From the NCBI RefSeq assembly GCF_030123325.1, contig NZ_CP126106.1, forward strand, positions 4,864,001 through 4,928,000: DNA of 64,000 bases. The letters run 5' to 3'. The DNA is from Peribacillus simplex. GTDB lineage: Bacteria; Bacillota; Bacilli; Bacillales; DSM-1321. The translations under genes were made by a program, and so were the position numbers. Each line of letters opens with the position of its first letter. The stretch's first letter is position 1. This document shows, piece by piece, positions 1-8,936 of this stretch. A model generated the notes under the pieces. It made no database searches. It was given only the letters and a program-made list of their open reading frames with translations, and was not told the DNA's origin.

Positions 1-919
1 AGATGTCCCTTTTGTTTCAACTAAAATTATCCAGCGATACCGTACCACTGTTCCTGGGGACGACCATCTAACTTCTTACGACGACTGGCTGGCTGTACAA
101 AACGGCTCCAGTCCTCCTACCCCAAATCGTTTTGACCCCCTACCTCGCTATATTCGAAATGGCCGGGATTTGGGAGAATGGGTACACAGGGATAGTTCCA
201 TTGATGGCGGGTTAATTGCTTGTTACATTTTGCTCAGTTTTGGCAGACAAGCTTTGGATCCGTCCAATCCTTACTTTAACTCTGCAACCCAGGTTGGTTT
301 CACTACCTTTGGACCACCGCATATCTTGGACTTTGTGACAAGAGCTTCGCGTCCGGCTCTTGAGGCAGTTTGGTTCCAAAAATGGCTGGTCCATCGCAGT
401 CTCCGTCCGGAGGAATTCGGCGGCCGAATTCAAAATCAGAAATCGGGTGTTGATTACCCGATCAATCCGGTAGTTCTGAATTCGGAAGCACTTGCCGAAA
501 CTTTTAATAAATTCGGCACCTATTTGCTACCTCAGGCATATGCAGAAGGAGCTCCTGCGCATCCATCCTATGTTTCCGGTCATGCAGCACTTATTGGAGC
601 AATGGTAACAATACTGAAGGCCTACTTTAATGAATCGTTTGTAATCCCCGATCCGGTTGTTGCCAGTTCCGATGGTCTTTCCCTCATACCTTACGAAGGT
701 CCGCCGCTTACGATAGGCGGGGAACTAAATAAACTTGCATCAAATATTTCCATCGGCCGGTCGTTCGGTGGTATTCACTACCGCAACGATTATTTCGATG
801 GAATTATGCTCGGAGAATCTATGGCCATTGGGATAATGAGGGATTACAGAAAAACCTATAACGAGTTTTTCAAAGGATTCTCTCTCACAAAATTTGATGG
901 GACAAAGATAACAATCTGA
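1..919 (+). CDS. Vanadium-haloperoxidase-like PAP2-superfamily protein (5' end outside window)
   Basis: The reading frame is open from base 2 back through the window edge, so the N-terminus is missing; a TTG at 170 is only an internal codon. The C-terminal half carries the acid-phosphatase/haloperoxidase signature: HPSYVSGHA (about 556-582) and RSFGGIHYRND (about 760-790), matching the P-S-x-x-S-G-H and R-x-x-x-G-x-H-x-x-D motifs that hold vanadate or phosphate. Known relatives are vanadium-dependent haloperoxidases and PAP2 phosphatases. The frame ends at TGA 917-919 and is followed at once by a terminator. Substrate cannot be told from sequence. Confidence 0.8.
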   Translation, partial: DVPFVSTKIIQRYRTTVPGDDHLTSYDDWLAVQNGSSPPTPNRFDPLPRYIRNGRDLGEWVHRDSSIDGGLIACYILLSFGRQALDPSNPYFNSATQVGFTTFGPPHILDFVTRASRPALEAVWFQKWLVHRSLRPEEFGGRIQNQKSGVDYPINPVVLNSEALAETFNKFGTYLLPQAYAEGAPAHPSYVSGHAALIGAMVTILKAYFNESFVIPDPVVASSDGLSLIPYEGPPLTIGGELNKLASNISIGRSFGGIHYRNDYFDGIMLGESMAIGIMRDYRKTYNEFFKGFSLTKFDGTKITI

Positions 920-925
920 GAATAT

Positions 926-961
926 AAAAGACACCCTATATCTTTAAACTTGGTGTCTTTT
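926..961 (+). terminator. Intrinsic terminator after the haloperoxidase-like gene
   Basis: AAAAGACACC (926-935) pairs perfectly with GGTGTCTTTT (952-961), starting 6 bp after the stop codon. The second arm ends in a short T run. Confidence 0.75.
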
Positions 962-1018
962 AGCTTTGTGTCCTCTTTGATTTACTTCAGATTTGCCAAC
1001 CAATTTTCACCTCCGCTT

Positions 1019-1080
1019 CACCATGAGAAAAGCTGCCAAAATAACAGCTTCGTTGTTCAACTCTTGCACCCGTTAACGAA
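1019..1080 (+). repeat. Degenerate GTTAG repeat
   Basis: Contains CCATGAGAAAAGCTGCC, a damaged hairpin core and TGCACCCGTTAACG, matching the 3' two thirds of the family consensus; the left edge is lost. The stretch 962-1300 around it shows no credible gene. Confidence 0.6.
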
Positions 1081-1301
1081 ACAAGGTAGTATGTGTTATT
1101 CACAAGAAACAGACCAATTTAATGTTAAAAAATCTTGCTCGATTTTTGGTGTCTTATTGTTATCAATACAAGCATTTTTGGTGTATTCAAGCGAGATAGA
1201 GTTTAAAATAATAGCTACTACAAGAAATGATAAAATGATAACGGATGTAAATTTTTTCTCTTTATCTTCATTTCAAAAACCTCCTTTTATAACTATTTTC
1301 C

Positions 1302-1390
1302 TTGTTCAACAATCCTGATAGTTCCATTAGAAAAAGCTGCCTAAAAGACAGCTCCGATCTTCAGCTAACGCACCCGTTTGTTGAATAACT
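1302..1390 (+). repeat. GTTAG repeat, near complete
   Basis: Shows the left edge (AATCCTGATAGTTCC), the core AAAGCTGCCTAAAAGACAGCT and the right edge CTAACGCACCCGTTTGTTG. On the minus strand the core is a hairpin followed by TTTTTCTA, placed downstream of the minus-strand gene at 1515-2255. Confidence 0.85.
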
Positions 1391-1514
1391 AATTAAAAGT
1401 GTACTGCCAATAAACCCCCCTTACATACCACGAAAAATCAGTCAACGAATACCGCTGTTTTCTCCCTCAAAGGACAACCCATTAAGGTAAACTCCGGCTT
1501 TTTTATTTCTTCGC

Positions 1515-2255
1515 TTACTCTTTATGGTATTGTGCCTGTAGAAATGATTGAGTTGATTCCCAGGCTTCCCTTTCTGGACGGTTAGTTCTAATACAATATT
1601 GTAAAATTTGCAATTCTCTTGTGAATCCCATAAAGTACTCATCAAGTGAGAAAAAGAACATAAAGTCCCAATGATCAATATCGAAAACAAAACTTTCAAT
1701 CTTTTGAATATTAGGGTCTTTTTTAATTCTTGATTGAATACGCTTATTTCCGTCTACACAAAGATAATGACAAGGATCATCTCCATTTTGAAGTCCATAC
1801 ATTTCTACAGCAAAAGGAAGTCGTTCATCTTGCATATGTTTGTCCTTTATATATAAAGTCGTAGGATCTACAAAAAGTTCGTGGAGAGGGATTTCTTGAA
1901 CAGACACCGATCTTAGTTTTTTATATGTCACATACTTCATCTTTTCTATATCAAAATGTAGGTGAAAAGAACCTCCAGGTGTTACATATTCAAATACATA
2001 GATTTCATAAACCTGGTTGTCGTAATTCTTTTTATTCATATATTCCCTTGCAGGATTAGACCCAGGATGTTCTTTGATGAAATCTTTAATTTTTTGATCA
2101 TGAAATTCAAAGGTATTGATCCAAAAATCTTTCCATTCTTTATAGAAAGATAAAACCCCAAATGTTTTTTGTAGTTCGTCAAAATAAGCATTGTAATCAA
2201 AAGTTCTGTATTCTAAAGGTGTGCCTGCATTAAAATAGGCTGGCAAATATACCAA
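1515..2255 (-). CDS. Hypothetical protein, 246 aa
   Basis: Not assigned to a family. It is a soluble, acidic protein without signal peptide or membrane segment. A stretch near residue 168 (CVDGNKRIQSRIKK) resembles the D-G-x-x-R segment of ParB/Srx-type folds, but this is weak. No ATG exists near the 5' end: TTG at 2255 is directly against GAGGAG, while the TTG codon at 2246 (giving LPAYFNAG) has a better 7-base spacing from the same GAGGAG, so the latter may be the true start. The GTTAG repeat at 1302-1390 is downstream. Confidence 0.6.
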   Translation of the reverse strand: MVYLPAYFNAGTPLEYRTFDYNAYFDELQKTFGVLSFYKEWKDFWINTFEFHDQKIKDFIKEHPGSNPAREYMNKKNYDNQVYEIYVFEYVTPGGSFHLHFDIEKMKYVTYKKLRSVSVQEIPLHELFVDPTTLYIKDKHMQDERLPFAVEMYGLQNGDDPCHYLCVDGNKRIQSRIKKDPNIQKIESFVFDIDHWDFMFFFSLDEYFMGFTRELQILQYCIRTNRPEREAWESTQSFLQAQYHKE

Positions 2256-2728
2256 CTCCTCTTCTACTAGAATATTTGATTCATCTTCAAGTATCCTATA
2301 CCATTAAATCAGTATTTTAAAACCTTTCTTAATGAACTCCCTCAGTTTAATAGATAATGCTCACGAATACTCGCTTATTCGCAGGATTTCAAACCACATG
2401 GTATAGGTTGCTTCAGATGAACGAAAGAGATAGGACCGTTTTGATAAGATGAGGGCAGATTGAAATAGGGGATCTGTTGAAAATCCCATATTATTACATA
2501 TACTGCACGTATTCTCCACGCTGCCCCTGGAGGCTTTCCCTCCCATGTCTCAACGGGTCATAATCCTATGCCCTTTCATTCCTTCGTCATGCCTATCCAA
2601 GGGGTGAAGGCCGGTTTTGCTAACAGAACGGGTCATTGCCCTTTTGTTCATTACATCCAGTACTTCGTGCTTTCTTTGAAATCCTACGGATAAGCCAACT
2701 TTCGTTATATAACAATGTGAATGTAAAT
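2256..2728. other. Non-coding stretch next to an IS110 element
   Basis: No supported gene. A 10-bp direct repeat AACGGGTCAT occurs at 2552-2561 and 2627-2636. Part of this stretch is probably the downstream end of the IS110 element whose transposase stops at 2729, but no second copy is present in the window to define the border. Confidence 0.4.
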
Positions 2729-4111
2729 TTACGCTGCTAGTTGTTCAATTGAGAAGATCATTTCCGGTTTATAGGCAGAGCCATTACGAGCTATCCCTAC
2801 TAGGACACGGGCGAGTTTTCCACAAAGTTTCATGATGGATTTCATTTTCTTAATCTTCTTCACTTTAACATTATTCGAGTGTAGGGCTTTAAACTCAGGG
2901 TTATTCATCACCAGACTCATGGTCGCAAGGAAGATGTAACGCCGCAGGCGTGATCTTCCACGTTTGGAAAGAACAATTTGGCCTTTCCACTTCCCAGAGC
3001 TTGCTTCAGCGAGATGCAATCCTGCATGACGAAGGAGCGCATTCCCGTGAGCGAACCCACTCAAATCTCCAGCTTCTCCTAAGATTCCCGCTAGTGAAAT
3101 CTCGCTGATTCCTTTAATGGCAAGTATTTGCTTAACGAATGGAATCTGTTCCAAGACGTTTGTGACTTCTTGCGTCACTCTTTCGAGTTGGGATGAAGCG
3201 AGATCATATTCCTCTAATAACTGTCCCAAATGAAGTTTATACGCATCAAGGGCTTGTTTCGTACCAATTGAACGCTTGGCCAATACAAGCAGGGAACGGG
3301 CTTTTTTATGCCCGGAATGTCGCTTCATACATGATTTCCATCCGGTTACGATATCTTGAGGCTGTAAGGAACATAATTCAGCTGGGGTAGGAAAGAGGCG
3401 TAGGGTTGCGATTGCCCCTTTACATGATACGTCTTTAAACACTTGCCGGAGCTCGGGAAAGACAACATCCACCCAGCGATTAATTTGGTTGATGGAGCTA
3501 ACAAGACGCTTAACGATCACATCTCGGTTAGCCATAAGGACACGAAGTTTTTCAAATGATTCTGAAGTGGAACGAACGAAGGCATAGTAGCCATTCTTCA
3601 CCATATCAGCGATGACAAGGGCATCTTTTTTATCACTTTTGGATTGCGTATTATCACGATTTTCTTTGTTTCTTTTGACATGGTGAGGATTGACGGTGAC
3701 GACATCCATGTTTTGTTTGACTAGCCACTTTGAAAGGTTTATCCAATAATGGCCGGTAGGTTCCATTCCGACTATCGTTGTGTCTAGATTTTTCATTTGT
3801 TTTAGTTCCTGGATCCAGTTTAGTAAGCTAGTAAAACCCTCCTCGTTATTTTCAAAAGAAAGGGGTTTCCCGACCACAATGCCCCGAAAGTTTACAGCAC
3901 GGGCCACGTGTACGTGTTGGGCAATATCCACACCAACAACTAGATGTTGATCCGTAATTCTCTCAATTAGTTGATTTTGTTTGTTTTGCATTTTAAAATT
4001 CATAGTAGGGCTTCCTCCTTAAGATTTTGAGTTAGATTGGTCTCTATACTCGTATCTTACTGAGGGGCTCTATTTTTTTCAAACCTGATATTTAACGATC
4101 TACAGGAATGC
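2700..4111 (-). mobile_element. IS110-family insertion element (borders approximate)
   Basis: Contains one complete transposase gene on the minus strand. The right border is inferred by comparison with the truncated relative near 49200: both end in a C-rich leader, a gagggctct block and AGGAATGCT, and both are then followed by a GTTAG-repeat edge (CTGCCCC). The left border cannot be placed. Confidence 0.5.
2729..4003 (-). CDS. IS110-family transposase, full length
   Basis: 424 aa, the usual length of the family. The N-terminal RuvC-like DEDD domain shows D26 (VVGVDIAQ), E81 (GMEPTGHYW), D124 and D127 (SDKKDALVIADM). The C-terminal domain shows ISLAGILGEAGDLSGF and EASSGKWKG, the latter carrying the probable catalytic serine. 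ATG at 4003 follows AAGGAGG with a 10-base gap. IS110 enzymes recombine DNA under direction of a bridge RNA encoded in the element's own non-coding end. The frame is intact, so the element may be active. Confidence 0.92.
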   Translation of the reverse strand: MNFKMQNKQNQLIERITDQHLVVGVDIAQHVHVARAVNFRGIVVGKPLSFENNEEGFTSLLNWIQELKQMKNLDTTIVGMEPTGHYWINLSKWLVKQNMDVVTVNPHHVKRNKENRDNTQSKSDKKDALVIADMVKNGYYAFVRSTSESFEKLRVLMANRDVIVKRLVSSINQINRWVDVVFPELRQVFKDVSCKGAIATLRLFPTPAELCSLQPQDIVTGWKSCMKRHSGHKKARSLLVLAKRSIGTKQALDAYKLHLGQLLEEYDLASSQLERVTQEVTNVLEQIPFVKQILAIKGISEISLAGILGEAGDLSGFAHGNALLRHAGLHLAEASSGKWKGQIVLSKRGRSRLRRYIFLATMSLVMNNPEFKALHSNNVKVKKIKKMKSIMKLCGKLARVLVGIARNGSAYKPEMIFSIEQLAA

Positions 4112-4160
4112 TAACCTGCCCCGTTAGCCATCCATGAAGCGCAAAAATCAGCGCTTCACC
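4112..4160 (+). repeat. Partial GTTAG repeat at IS110 border
   Basis: Begins CCTGCCCCGTTAGCCATCC, the left edge of the family, then a private hairpin GAAGCGC (4136-4142) / GCGCTTC (4151-4157) in place of the common core. The usual right edge is missing. Confidence 0.6.
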
Positions 4161-4595
4161 ACAGAGAATGAAAATTGGTCTCTATGTCGATAATGTTTTA
4201 ATGGCTGGCGAAGAAGGTCATTGAACTATGGTGCCTTTGAGCCCATCCGTTAGTCTGACTCCGACGCCCACGGTGTACCACCGACTGTCGCGCCCTTTAT
4301 GGGTAGCACTCATGGGAGATTAATCCTTTTTTTGTCGTCGCGCTAGCATCTACTTAATTTGCTATAATTGGAGGTTTTTGTTTAACGATTTACCAAACTC
4401 AATCAGATCACTCATAAGGCTCAGCCTTTTTTTAAAAAGCGTTTTTACTGGGTCTATTTTGTTGTGATTTTTTCTGGATTTTGAGCTTTTTAAATTTTCA
4501 TGGGAGTTCCTTTAGAAAAGCGAACCTTATTCCAGAATCGCTCCCTATTCCGGAATACTTAGATCCTTGAAATGGGTTCAAAAGTCTCAAATAGA
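4161..4595. other. Non-coding stretch
   Basis: No supported gene. The first half (about 4165-4330) is less AT-rich than its surroundings and may be IS-derived; the second half is AT-rich with no recognised signal. Confidence 0.35.
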
Positions 4596-5450
4596 TTAAT
4601 TATTGTTAAGTCCTAATTGCTTGATAATCCATTTTGTACGCTCTTGATAGGCAGAATCGCAACTCGTAAACAGATGATCAGTTTTATACCAAGAAATTTC
4701 CTTTGGTGAACTTGCAACAGAATAGAATGTATCTGCTTGATGTTTTGGTACAAATTCGTCATCATGAACAAATTGAAATAACAGTGATGCAGGCGTAGCT
4801 TTATTTATATAATGAATTGCATCTAATGGTTCCAATTCTGAAATAAATTTATTAAACTGCTCTCTTGAAAGCTTGGCACGAATCAATGTCGCTAATGGAT
4901 GCTCACTCGTTTTATGCCACTCAGACACACTAGAGAATCCAGCCATTAAAACATATGATTTAATACGTTCTTCGACGCCAGCGAGAACTCCACCCCAAGT
5001 AGCCCCCAAACTATGTCCAATATAGGCAAGACGATTTATATCAATATTTTCTAAACTAAAAAGAAGGTCAACTCCCCTTTGAATGTCAATAACTGTCTGA
5101 GTATATTGTCCAATATTAGTTATTGTCTCTACCATGAGATTTAACATCTGTTCCTCAGATAAATCTTTTGGATAATCGTTTCGCATGGCAGGTGCAGCGA
5201 TTAAAAGAGAAACTATACCTTTTAAAGCTAAAGCTTCAGCTTCTGACAAAAATGTTGTTCGGTTGCCTTGACCTGGATGCATAAAAACAACTGCTGGAAA
5301 AGGTCCGTCTGTTTTTGGAACGACCAGATATGCGGGTACTTTACCACCATACGGACTTAAATAAGACACATCTCTAACCGTATAACCATCCTTTTCAATA
5401 TACGAAGATTCCTCGAAATCTAACGACAAAGAACGCTCATAATCAAGCAA
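4596..5450 (-). CDS. Alpha/beta hydrolase (dienelactone hydrolase / acetyl-xylan esterase type)
   Basis: 284 aa, cytosolic. The nucleophile elbow is GHSLG with Ser147; the probable acid is Asp230 or Asp231 (FVHDDEFVP) and the base His259 (KTDHLF). The HPGQGN stretch near residue 58 lies where the oxyanion loop is expected. The start is TTG at 5450; AAGGAGAG lies 11 bases upstream and no ATG is better placed. The natural substrate is unknown; an ester or lactone is likely. It stands alone in its transcription unit. Confidence 0.85.
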   Translation of the reverse strand: MLDYERSLSLDFEESSYIEKDGYTVRDVSYLSPYGGKVPAYLVVPKTDGPFPAVVFMHPGQGNRTTFLSEAEALALKGIVSLLIAAPAMRNDYPKDLSEEQMLNLMVETITNIGQYTQTVIDIQRGVDLLFSLENIDINRLAYIGHSLGATWGGVLAGVEERIKSYVLMAGFSSVSEWHKTSEHPLATLIRAKLSREQFNKFISELEPLDAIHYINKATPASLLFQFVHDDEFVPKHQADTFYSVASSPKEISWYKTDHLFTSCDSAYQERTKWIIKQLGLNNN

Positions 5451-5613
5451 CTAATAACACTCTCCTTGGACTTCTAGGATTTCCATCCACATTACCACTA
5501 TTTACCTTTTAGTTTTGTGAAATATTAATAATACTTTTTTAAACTTTACTACCCGTTCAATAAGCCTTATTCCATTAAATGGCCCAATTATTGAATAAAG
5601 ATCAAATAGCACT

Positions 5614-5695
5614 CTTCAACTAACCTGACCCGTTAGTGCCATAAGAAAAAGGCTGCCGCAGCACCCCCTGTTAATAACTAAAGCACCCGTTAGTT
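5614..5695 (+). repeat. GTTAG repeat, near complete
   Basis: Left edge CCTGACCCGTTAGTGCC, hairpin core GGCTGCCGCAGC, right edge AAGCACCCGTTAGTTG. It ends 14 bp before the stop of the small gene at 5709-5849. Confidence 0.8.
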
Positions 5696-5708
5696 GATTA
5701 AAGAATTG

Positions 5709-5849
5709 TTAAAATGACTCCCCAATAAGAAAACTCATAGTAAAAAAAACAAACGCAAATGCCGATATTGCTTTTGGTAATTTACCATAAAAGTATATTA
5801 ATGCTAACCCTATTAGTATGTGAATAAAAGCAAAAAGAATAAGACTCAT
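5709..5849 (-). CDS. Small membrane protein, 46 aa
   Basis: Starts at ATG 5849 behind a strong site, GAGGTGAGGTAA, and reads MSLILFAFIHILIGLAL, a short loop with GKLPKA, then a second hydrophobic stretch ending in GESF. Two transmembrane helices are likely. The good ribosome binding site and the terminator-type repeat right after the stop support a real gene. Function unknown. Confidence 0.65.
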   Translation of the reverse strand: MSLILFAFIHILIGLALIYFYGKLPKAISAFAFVFFTMSFLIGESF

Positions 5850-5906
5850 TTACCTCACCTCTTTCCTAAATTGTACCATTTTCCACTTTGATAAATAATC
5901 CCTTCT

Positions 5907-5990
5907 TTCACTAACCTGCCCCGATAGTTCCGTAAGAAAAGCTGTCTTAAAGACAGCTCCGATCTTCAGCTAACGCACCTGTTAGCTAAA
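5907..5990 (+). repeat. GTTAG repeat, near complete; supplies a stop codon
   Basis: Left edge CCTGCCCCGATAGTTCC, core AAGCTGTCTTAAAGACAGCT, right edge CTAACGCACCTGTTAGCT. The TTA at 5982-5984 in the right edge is the stop codon (TAA) of the minus-strand kinase gene. Confidence 0.9.
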
Positions 5991-6911
5991 TAACTTATTT
6001 GGTTCATACCATGTAGGTTTTAGTAACTCAAAGTTTTGGTGGTCTTCCAACACAACGTATAATCGTGTTATCATTGCATCTAAATCGCCTGGTGCAAATC
6101 GTAAAGACCATACAACTGATGAAAAGATAACCATTCCCGTATAGATAGAATAAAGCATCCAAAAATCTTCAGGAGCACTACCATCAAAATACCCTTCAAT
6201 TTGTCCAATTGAAAATGGAATGCTTAATTCCCTTTGAAATAATGCTACTTTTACAAAGTCATGAAAGGGATCTCCCCAATCAAAATTATTAAAATCAATT
6301 ACACCAGCATACTGCTTATCCTTCACAATGATATTCTCCAGATGAAAATCATCATGCTGAAAGTGATTGGAACGATTTTTTATATGATGTTTATTCTTCT
6401 CAATAAAATCAATAATTTTTTCATCATTTTTAATTTTTATACCACAGGATTTGTAAGCATTTAGATATCTATAATGCTTATCCATCACTAGGTCATACCA
6501 GGCTTTAACTGTTGAAGGTGCTTCATATAAATGCATCCTCGATAGTTGTATACCTGCTTCCATTCCAATTTTATATTGTTCTTCTTCTTTAAGTGTATGT
6601 ATTGCCTCTTTTGCATCTACACCATCAATATAAGAATAAATATTATAACCGGCGTTTAATGCTTCAATAATACCTATATCAATTGGCTGTGATGATTGAA
6701 CATTAAACTGTTTCATTTTGTTCAATATTTGAAACTCTGCCTTCTTCTTTTCATACCCCAAGATATCATATACTCGTAACAAAAATTTGTTATCATCAAC
6801 ATAAACTACATATTTTTTATCGGGAGAGTACCCTTTTGATAGTTTTTCAATTTTAGTAGCGTTTTGCAGAAACTTTACTCTGTCTTGAAGAGTTTTTATA
6901 ATTTCATCCAT
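5982..6911 (-). CDS. Aminoglycoside phosphotransferase-fold kinase
   Basis: 309 aa. The kinase motif HDDFHLEN lies at residues 186-193 with catalytic Asp188, and the Mg-binding motif IDF has Asp206 (VIDFNNFDWGDP). ATG at 6911 follows GAGGTAAAGT. The fold is shared by antibiotic kinases, choline/fructosamine kinases and spore kinases, so the substrate is open. The last residues and the stop codon come from the GTTAG repeat at 5907-5990, suggesting that repeat insertion redefined the C-terminus. Confidence 0.85.
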   Translation of the reverse strand: MDEIIKTLQDRVKFLQNATKIEKLSKGYSPDKKYVVYVDDNKFLLRVYDILGYEKKKAEFQILNKMKQFNVQSSQPIDIGIIEALNAGYNIYSYIDGVDAKEAIHTLKEEEQYKIGMEAGIQLSRMHLYEAPSTVKAWYDLVMDKHYRYLNAYKSCGIKIKNDEKIIDFIEKNKHHIKNRSNHFQHDDFHLENIIVKDKQYAGVIDFNNFDWGDPFHDFVKVALFQRELSIPFSIGQIEGYFDGSAPEDFWMLYSIYTGMVIFSSVVWSLRFAPGDLDAMITRLYVVLEDHQNFELLKPTWYEPNKLFS

Positions 6912-6973
6912 ACTTTACCTCAGCTTTTATCTTTTCACTCTATAACATTTAAATGTTCCTTTAGTTTTCAGTT

Positions 6974-7060
6974 ATTCGACTAACCTGCCCCGATAGTTGT
7001 ATAAGAAAAAGCTGCCTTAAGACAGCTCTGATCTTCAGCTAGCGCACCCGTTACTTCTAT
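6974..7060 (+). repeat. GTTAG repeat, near complete
   Basis: Left edge CCTGCCCCGATAGTTG, core AAGCTGCCTTAAGACAGCT, right edge GCGCACCCGTTACTT. Lies between two minus-strand genes, 16 bp after the stop at 7077. Confidence 0.88.
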
Positions 7061-7076
7061 AAAATATTGTATTTAA

Positions 7077-7640
7077 TTAGATTTCTATTACTTTATCTTC
7101 ATCCCATATACGTTCCAAGATCACTTTATTATTAATACAGTTTATTTGAAAAACGTCAGGATTACTAAGGTTTTTCCAACACTCGAAATCAAAGTTACTA
7201 TTATAATTCTTTAAAAGTAAGGAAATTATATCTCCATGACTGACGATTACTGTGTTTTCAGTCCCACTTTTGAAGACTTCTTCTACAACATTTACGATTC
7301 GATTCATTGCTTCTTGACTTGACTCTCCGCCTTCAAATTTTAATTCCATATCATTAAATGTTGCTTTTAGCTTTTCATACCAATCAGGTAAGTCCGTTGT
7401 GCTTAGAATACGTTCTGAGAGGCGTTCATCAATCTCTATTTTAATATTCGTTTTCTCACTTAATGGTTCTACTGATTGAATAGCACGCAACAACGGACTT
7501 GATATTATTCGGTCAATTTTTTCATTACTGAAGAAGTCAACTAAATATTTCGCTTGTTTTGAACCTTTTTCTGTTAATTGTGATTCCGAAGGTTGCCCCT
7601 GTGCTTCGCAATGTCTGACAATGTAAATCTTAGTTAGCAT
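7077..7640 (-). CDS. Histidine phosphatase family protein
   Basis: 187 aa. The N-terminus MLTKIYIVRHCEAQGQ contains the R-H-x-E phosphatase signature, with ISSPLLRAIQSVEPL and a late VSHGDIISLLL histidine as in cobC/phosphoglycerate-mutase-like enzymes. ATG at 7640 is chosen because GGTGGGAGGAGC sits just upstream; the open frame continues 36 codons further but runs into a GTTAG repeat and lacks family similarity. Substrate unknown (small phosphate ester). Confidence 0.88.
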   Translation of the reverse strand: MLTKIYIVRHCEAQGQPSESQLTEKGSKQAKYLVDFFSNEKIDRIISSPLLRAIQSVEPLSEKTNIKIEIDERLSERILSTTDLPDWYEKLKATFNDMELKFEGGESSQEAMNRIVNVVEEVFKSGTENTVIVSHGDIISLLLKNYNSNFDFECWKNLSNPDVFQINCINNKVILERIWDEDKVIEI

Positions 7641-7699
7641 AAGCTCCTCCCACCTTAGTAGTAAATACAAGTTTCTATATCTGTCTGTACTTTTCCTTC

Positions 7700-7780
7700 C
7701 TGAACTAAACTGCCCCGATGGTTGCATAAAAAAGGAGCTGCTGATCAACTCCTGATAAGTAAAGCACTCGTTACTTAATT
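7700..7780 (+). repeat. GTTAG repeat, second core type
   Basis: Left edge ACTGCCCCGATGGTTGC, core GGAGCTGCTGATCAACTCC, right edge AAAGCACTCGTTACTT. The core is a different hairpin from the common AGCTGCC type but again gives a stem plus T run on the minus strand. Confidence 0.85.
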
Positions 7781-7791
7781 TAGAAATTTAA

Positions 7792-7896
7792 TTAGCTTTT
7801 CTTTGTCCTCCTAAAAAATAAATAACCTAAGACACCTAAAATTAATGCTATACCTCCGAAAACAATTACTTGAAATATAATATCCCCTATAAACAT
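7792..7896 (-). CDS. Single-pass membrane micropeptide, 34 aa
   Basis: ATG at 7896 follows AAAAGGAGAAACAGGTT. The peptide begins MFIGDIIFQVIVFGG, has one glycine-rich hydrophobic helix (about residues 5-28) and a basic tail FRRTKKS. The stop codon lies 11 bp from the GTTAG repeat. Too short for family assignment, but it has a good ribosome binding site and the same genomic setting as the 46-aa gene at 5709-5849. Confidence 0.6.
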   Translation of the reverse strand: MFIGDIIFQVIVFGGIALILGVLGYLFFRRTKKS

Positions 7897-7995
7897 AACC
7901 TGTTTCTCCTTTTCTAAAAAACATTTTCCTAAATCTGTATACGAGATTTTTCCTAAAAAGGTTTCAACTGATAGTTTGATTTTAAAAGTCTTATT

Positions 7996-8080
7996 AAACT
8001 AAACTGCCCCGATGTTGCATAAAGAAAAAGCTGCCTTAAAGACAGCTCTAATCTTAAGCTAACGCACCCATTAGTTCATT
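7996..8080 (+). repeat. GTTAG repeat, near complete
   Basis: Left edge ACTGCCCCGATGTTGC, core AAGCTGCCTTAAAGACAGCT, right edge CTAACGCACCCATTAGTTC. The next gene's stop codon begins at 8079-8081, directly at its edge. Confidence 0.9.
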
Positions 8081-8936
8081 AAGAATAGGTTTTCGTTTTC
8101 AGTCCTTTATAATCAGAAACCATCTGAAGGAATTTTTCTTTCTCTTCTAAATACGGTACGTGATTACTTTTTTCAAAAATATAAAGTTTGGAATTTTTTA
8201 AACCAGCCTTTATTTCTTCAGAAAAAACAAGAGGACATTGGGCATCATACCTTCCACAATAAACAATGGTCGGGATCGTAACCTGATTCAGTTCATTTTG
8301 AATGTCGTAGTTTGGCAAATCATTAAAGGAATAATAATCCAGCCTTTTTTGTACAACTTTCCCACTGCTCGGTTTATTAAAATAATCATCCCATCTTTCT
8401 TTGTTATATAAAGACATATTAGTCCATTCTCTGTTAGCATCCCTTCGCTCTTCAGTGGTAGAGTCAGGAGATTTTAGTACGGCAAAAATCTTTTTCAGTT
8501 TTTTATTTAGTGGACTACGAGGACTATAAATACTGCCTTCGTGTTCCATATATTTTTTAGTAGCAGTTGCTCCTCCAACTAATAGTTTTGTCAGAGATTT
8601 TGGAAACATTGTTGCATAAATTAAACCCAGCATTCCTCCAGTTGAATGCCCTGCAAAGCACCATTTATTATAATTTAAAGCTTCTCTAATAGCCTCTAAA
8701 TCCTTAGAGGTTTCTTTCATACTTAATTCCTCTTCTATACCTGCTTTGCAAGAGTTTCCTGCTTCTTTTAAGTTTATTAGATAAACTTTGAATTGATCTA
8801 CAAAAGTGTCGGCGAAATAATAACCTAATTCATTAAACTCACTATATAAATGGGTAATACAAACTGGTTCTCCTTTTCCTTGGGTAAAGATCTCAAACTT
8901 TCCACGAGTTGTACTTATAAACATTCTCTCCCACAT
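8079..8936 (-). CDS. Alpha/beta hydrolase
   Basis: 285 aa. The nucleophile motif AGHSTGG (near residue 96) and late acid and base positions (YCGRYDAQCP, KSNHVPYLEE) define an alpha/beta-hydrolase fold of the proline-iminopeptidase/lactonase kind. ATG at 8936 follows AGGGGG by 6 bases. The gene ends exactly where a GTTAG repeat begins. Substrate unknown. Confidence 0.85.
   Translation of the reverse strand: MWERMFISTTRGKFEIFTQGKGEPVCITHLYSEFNELGYYFADTFVDQFKVYLINLKEAGNSCKAGIEEELSMKETSKDLEAIREALNYNKWCFAGHSTGGMLGLIYATMFPKSLTKLLVGGATATKKYMEHEGSIYSPRSPLNKKLKKIFAVLKSPDSTTEERRDANREWTNMSLYNKERWDDYFNKPSSGKVVQKRLDYYSFNDLPNYDIQNELNQVTIPTIVYCGRYDAQCPLVFSEEIKAGLKNSKLYIFEKSNHVPYLEEKEKFLQMVSDYKGLKTKTYS

Noticed and set aside
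950..1318. Plus-strand 122-codon frame after the haloperoxidase gene
   Set aside because: It runs through the terminator and two GTTAG repeats and has no ribosome binding site.
4161..4400. RNA gene in the GC-richer patch
   Set aside because: No tRNA- or rRNA-like structure or conserved motif could be recognised; more likely IS-derived.
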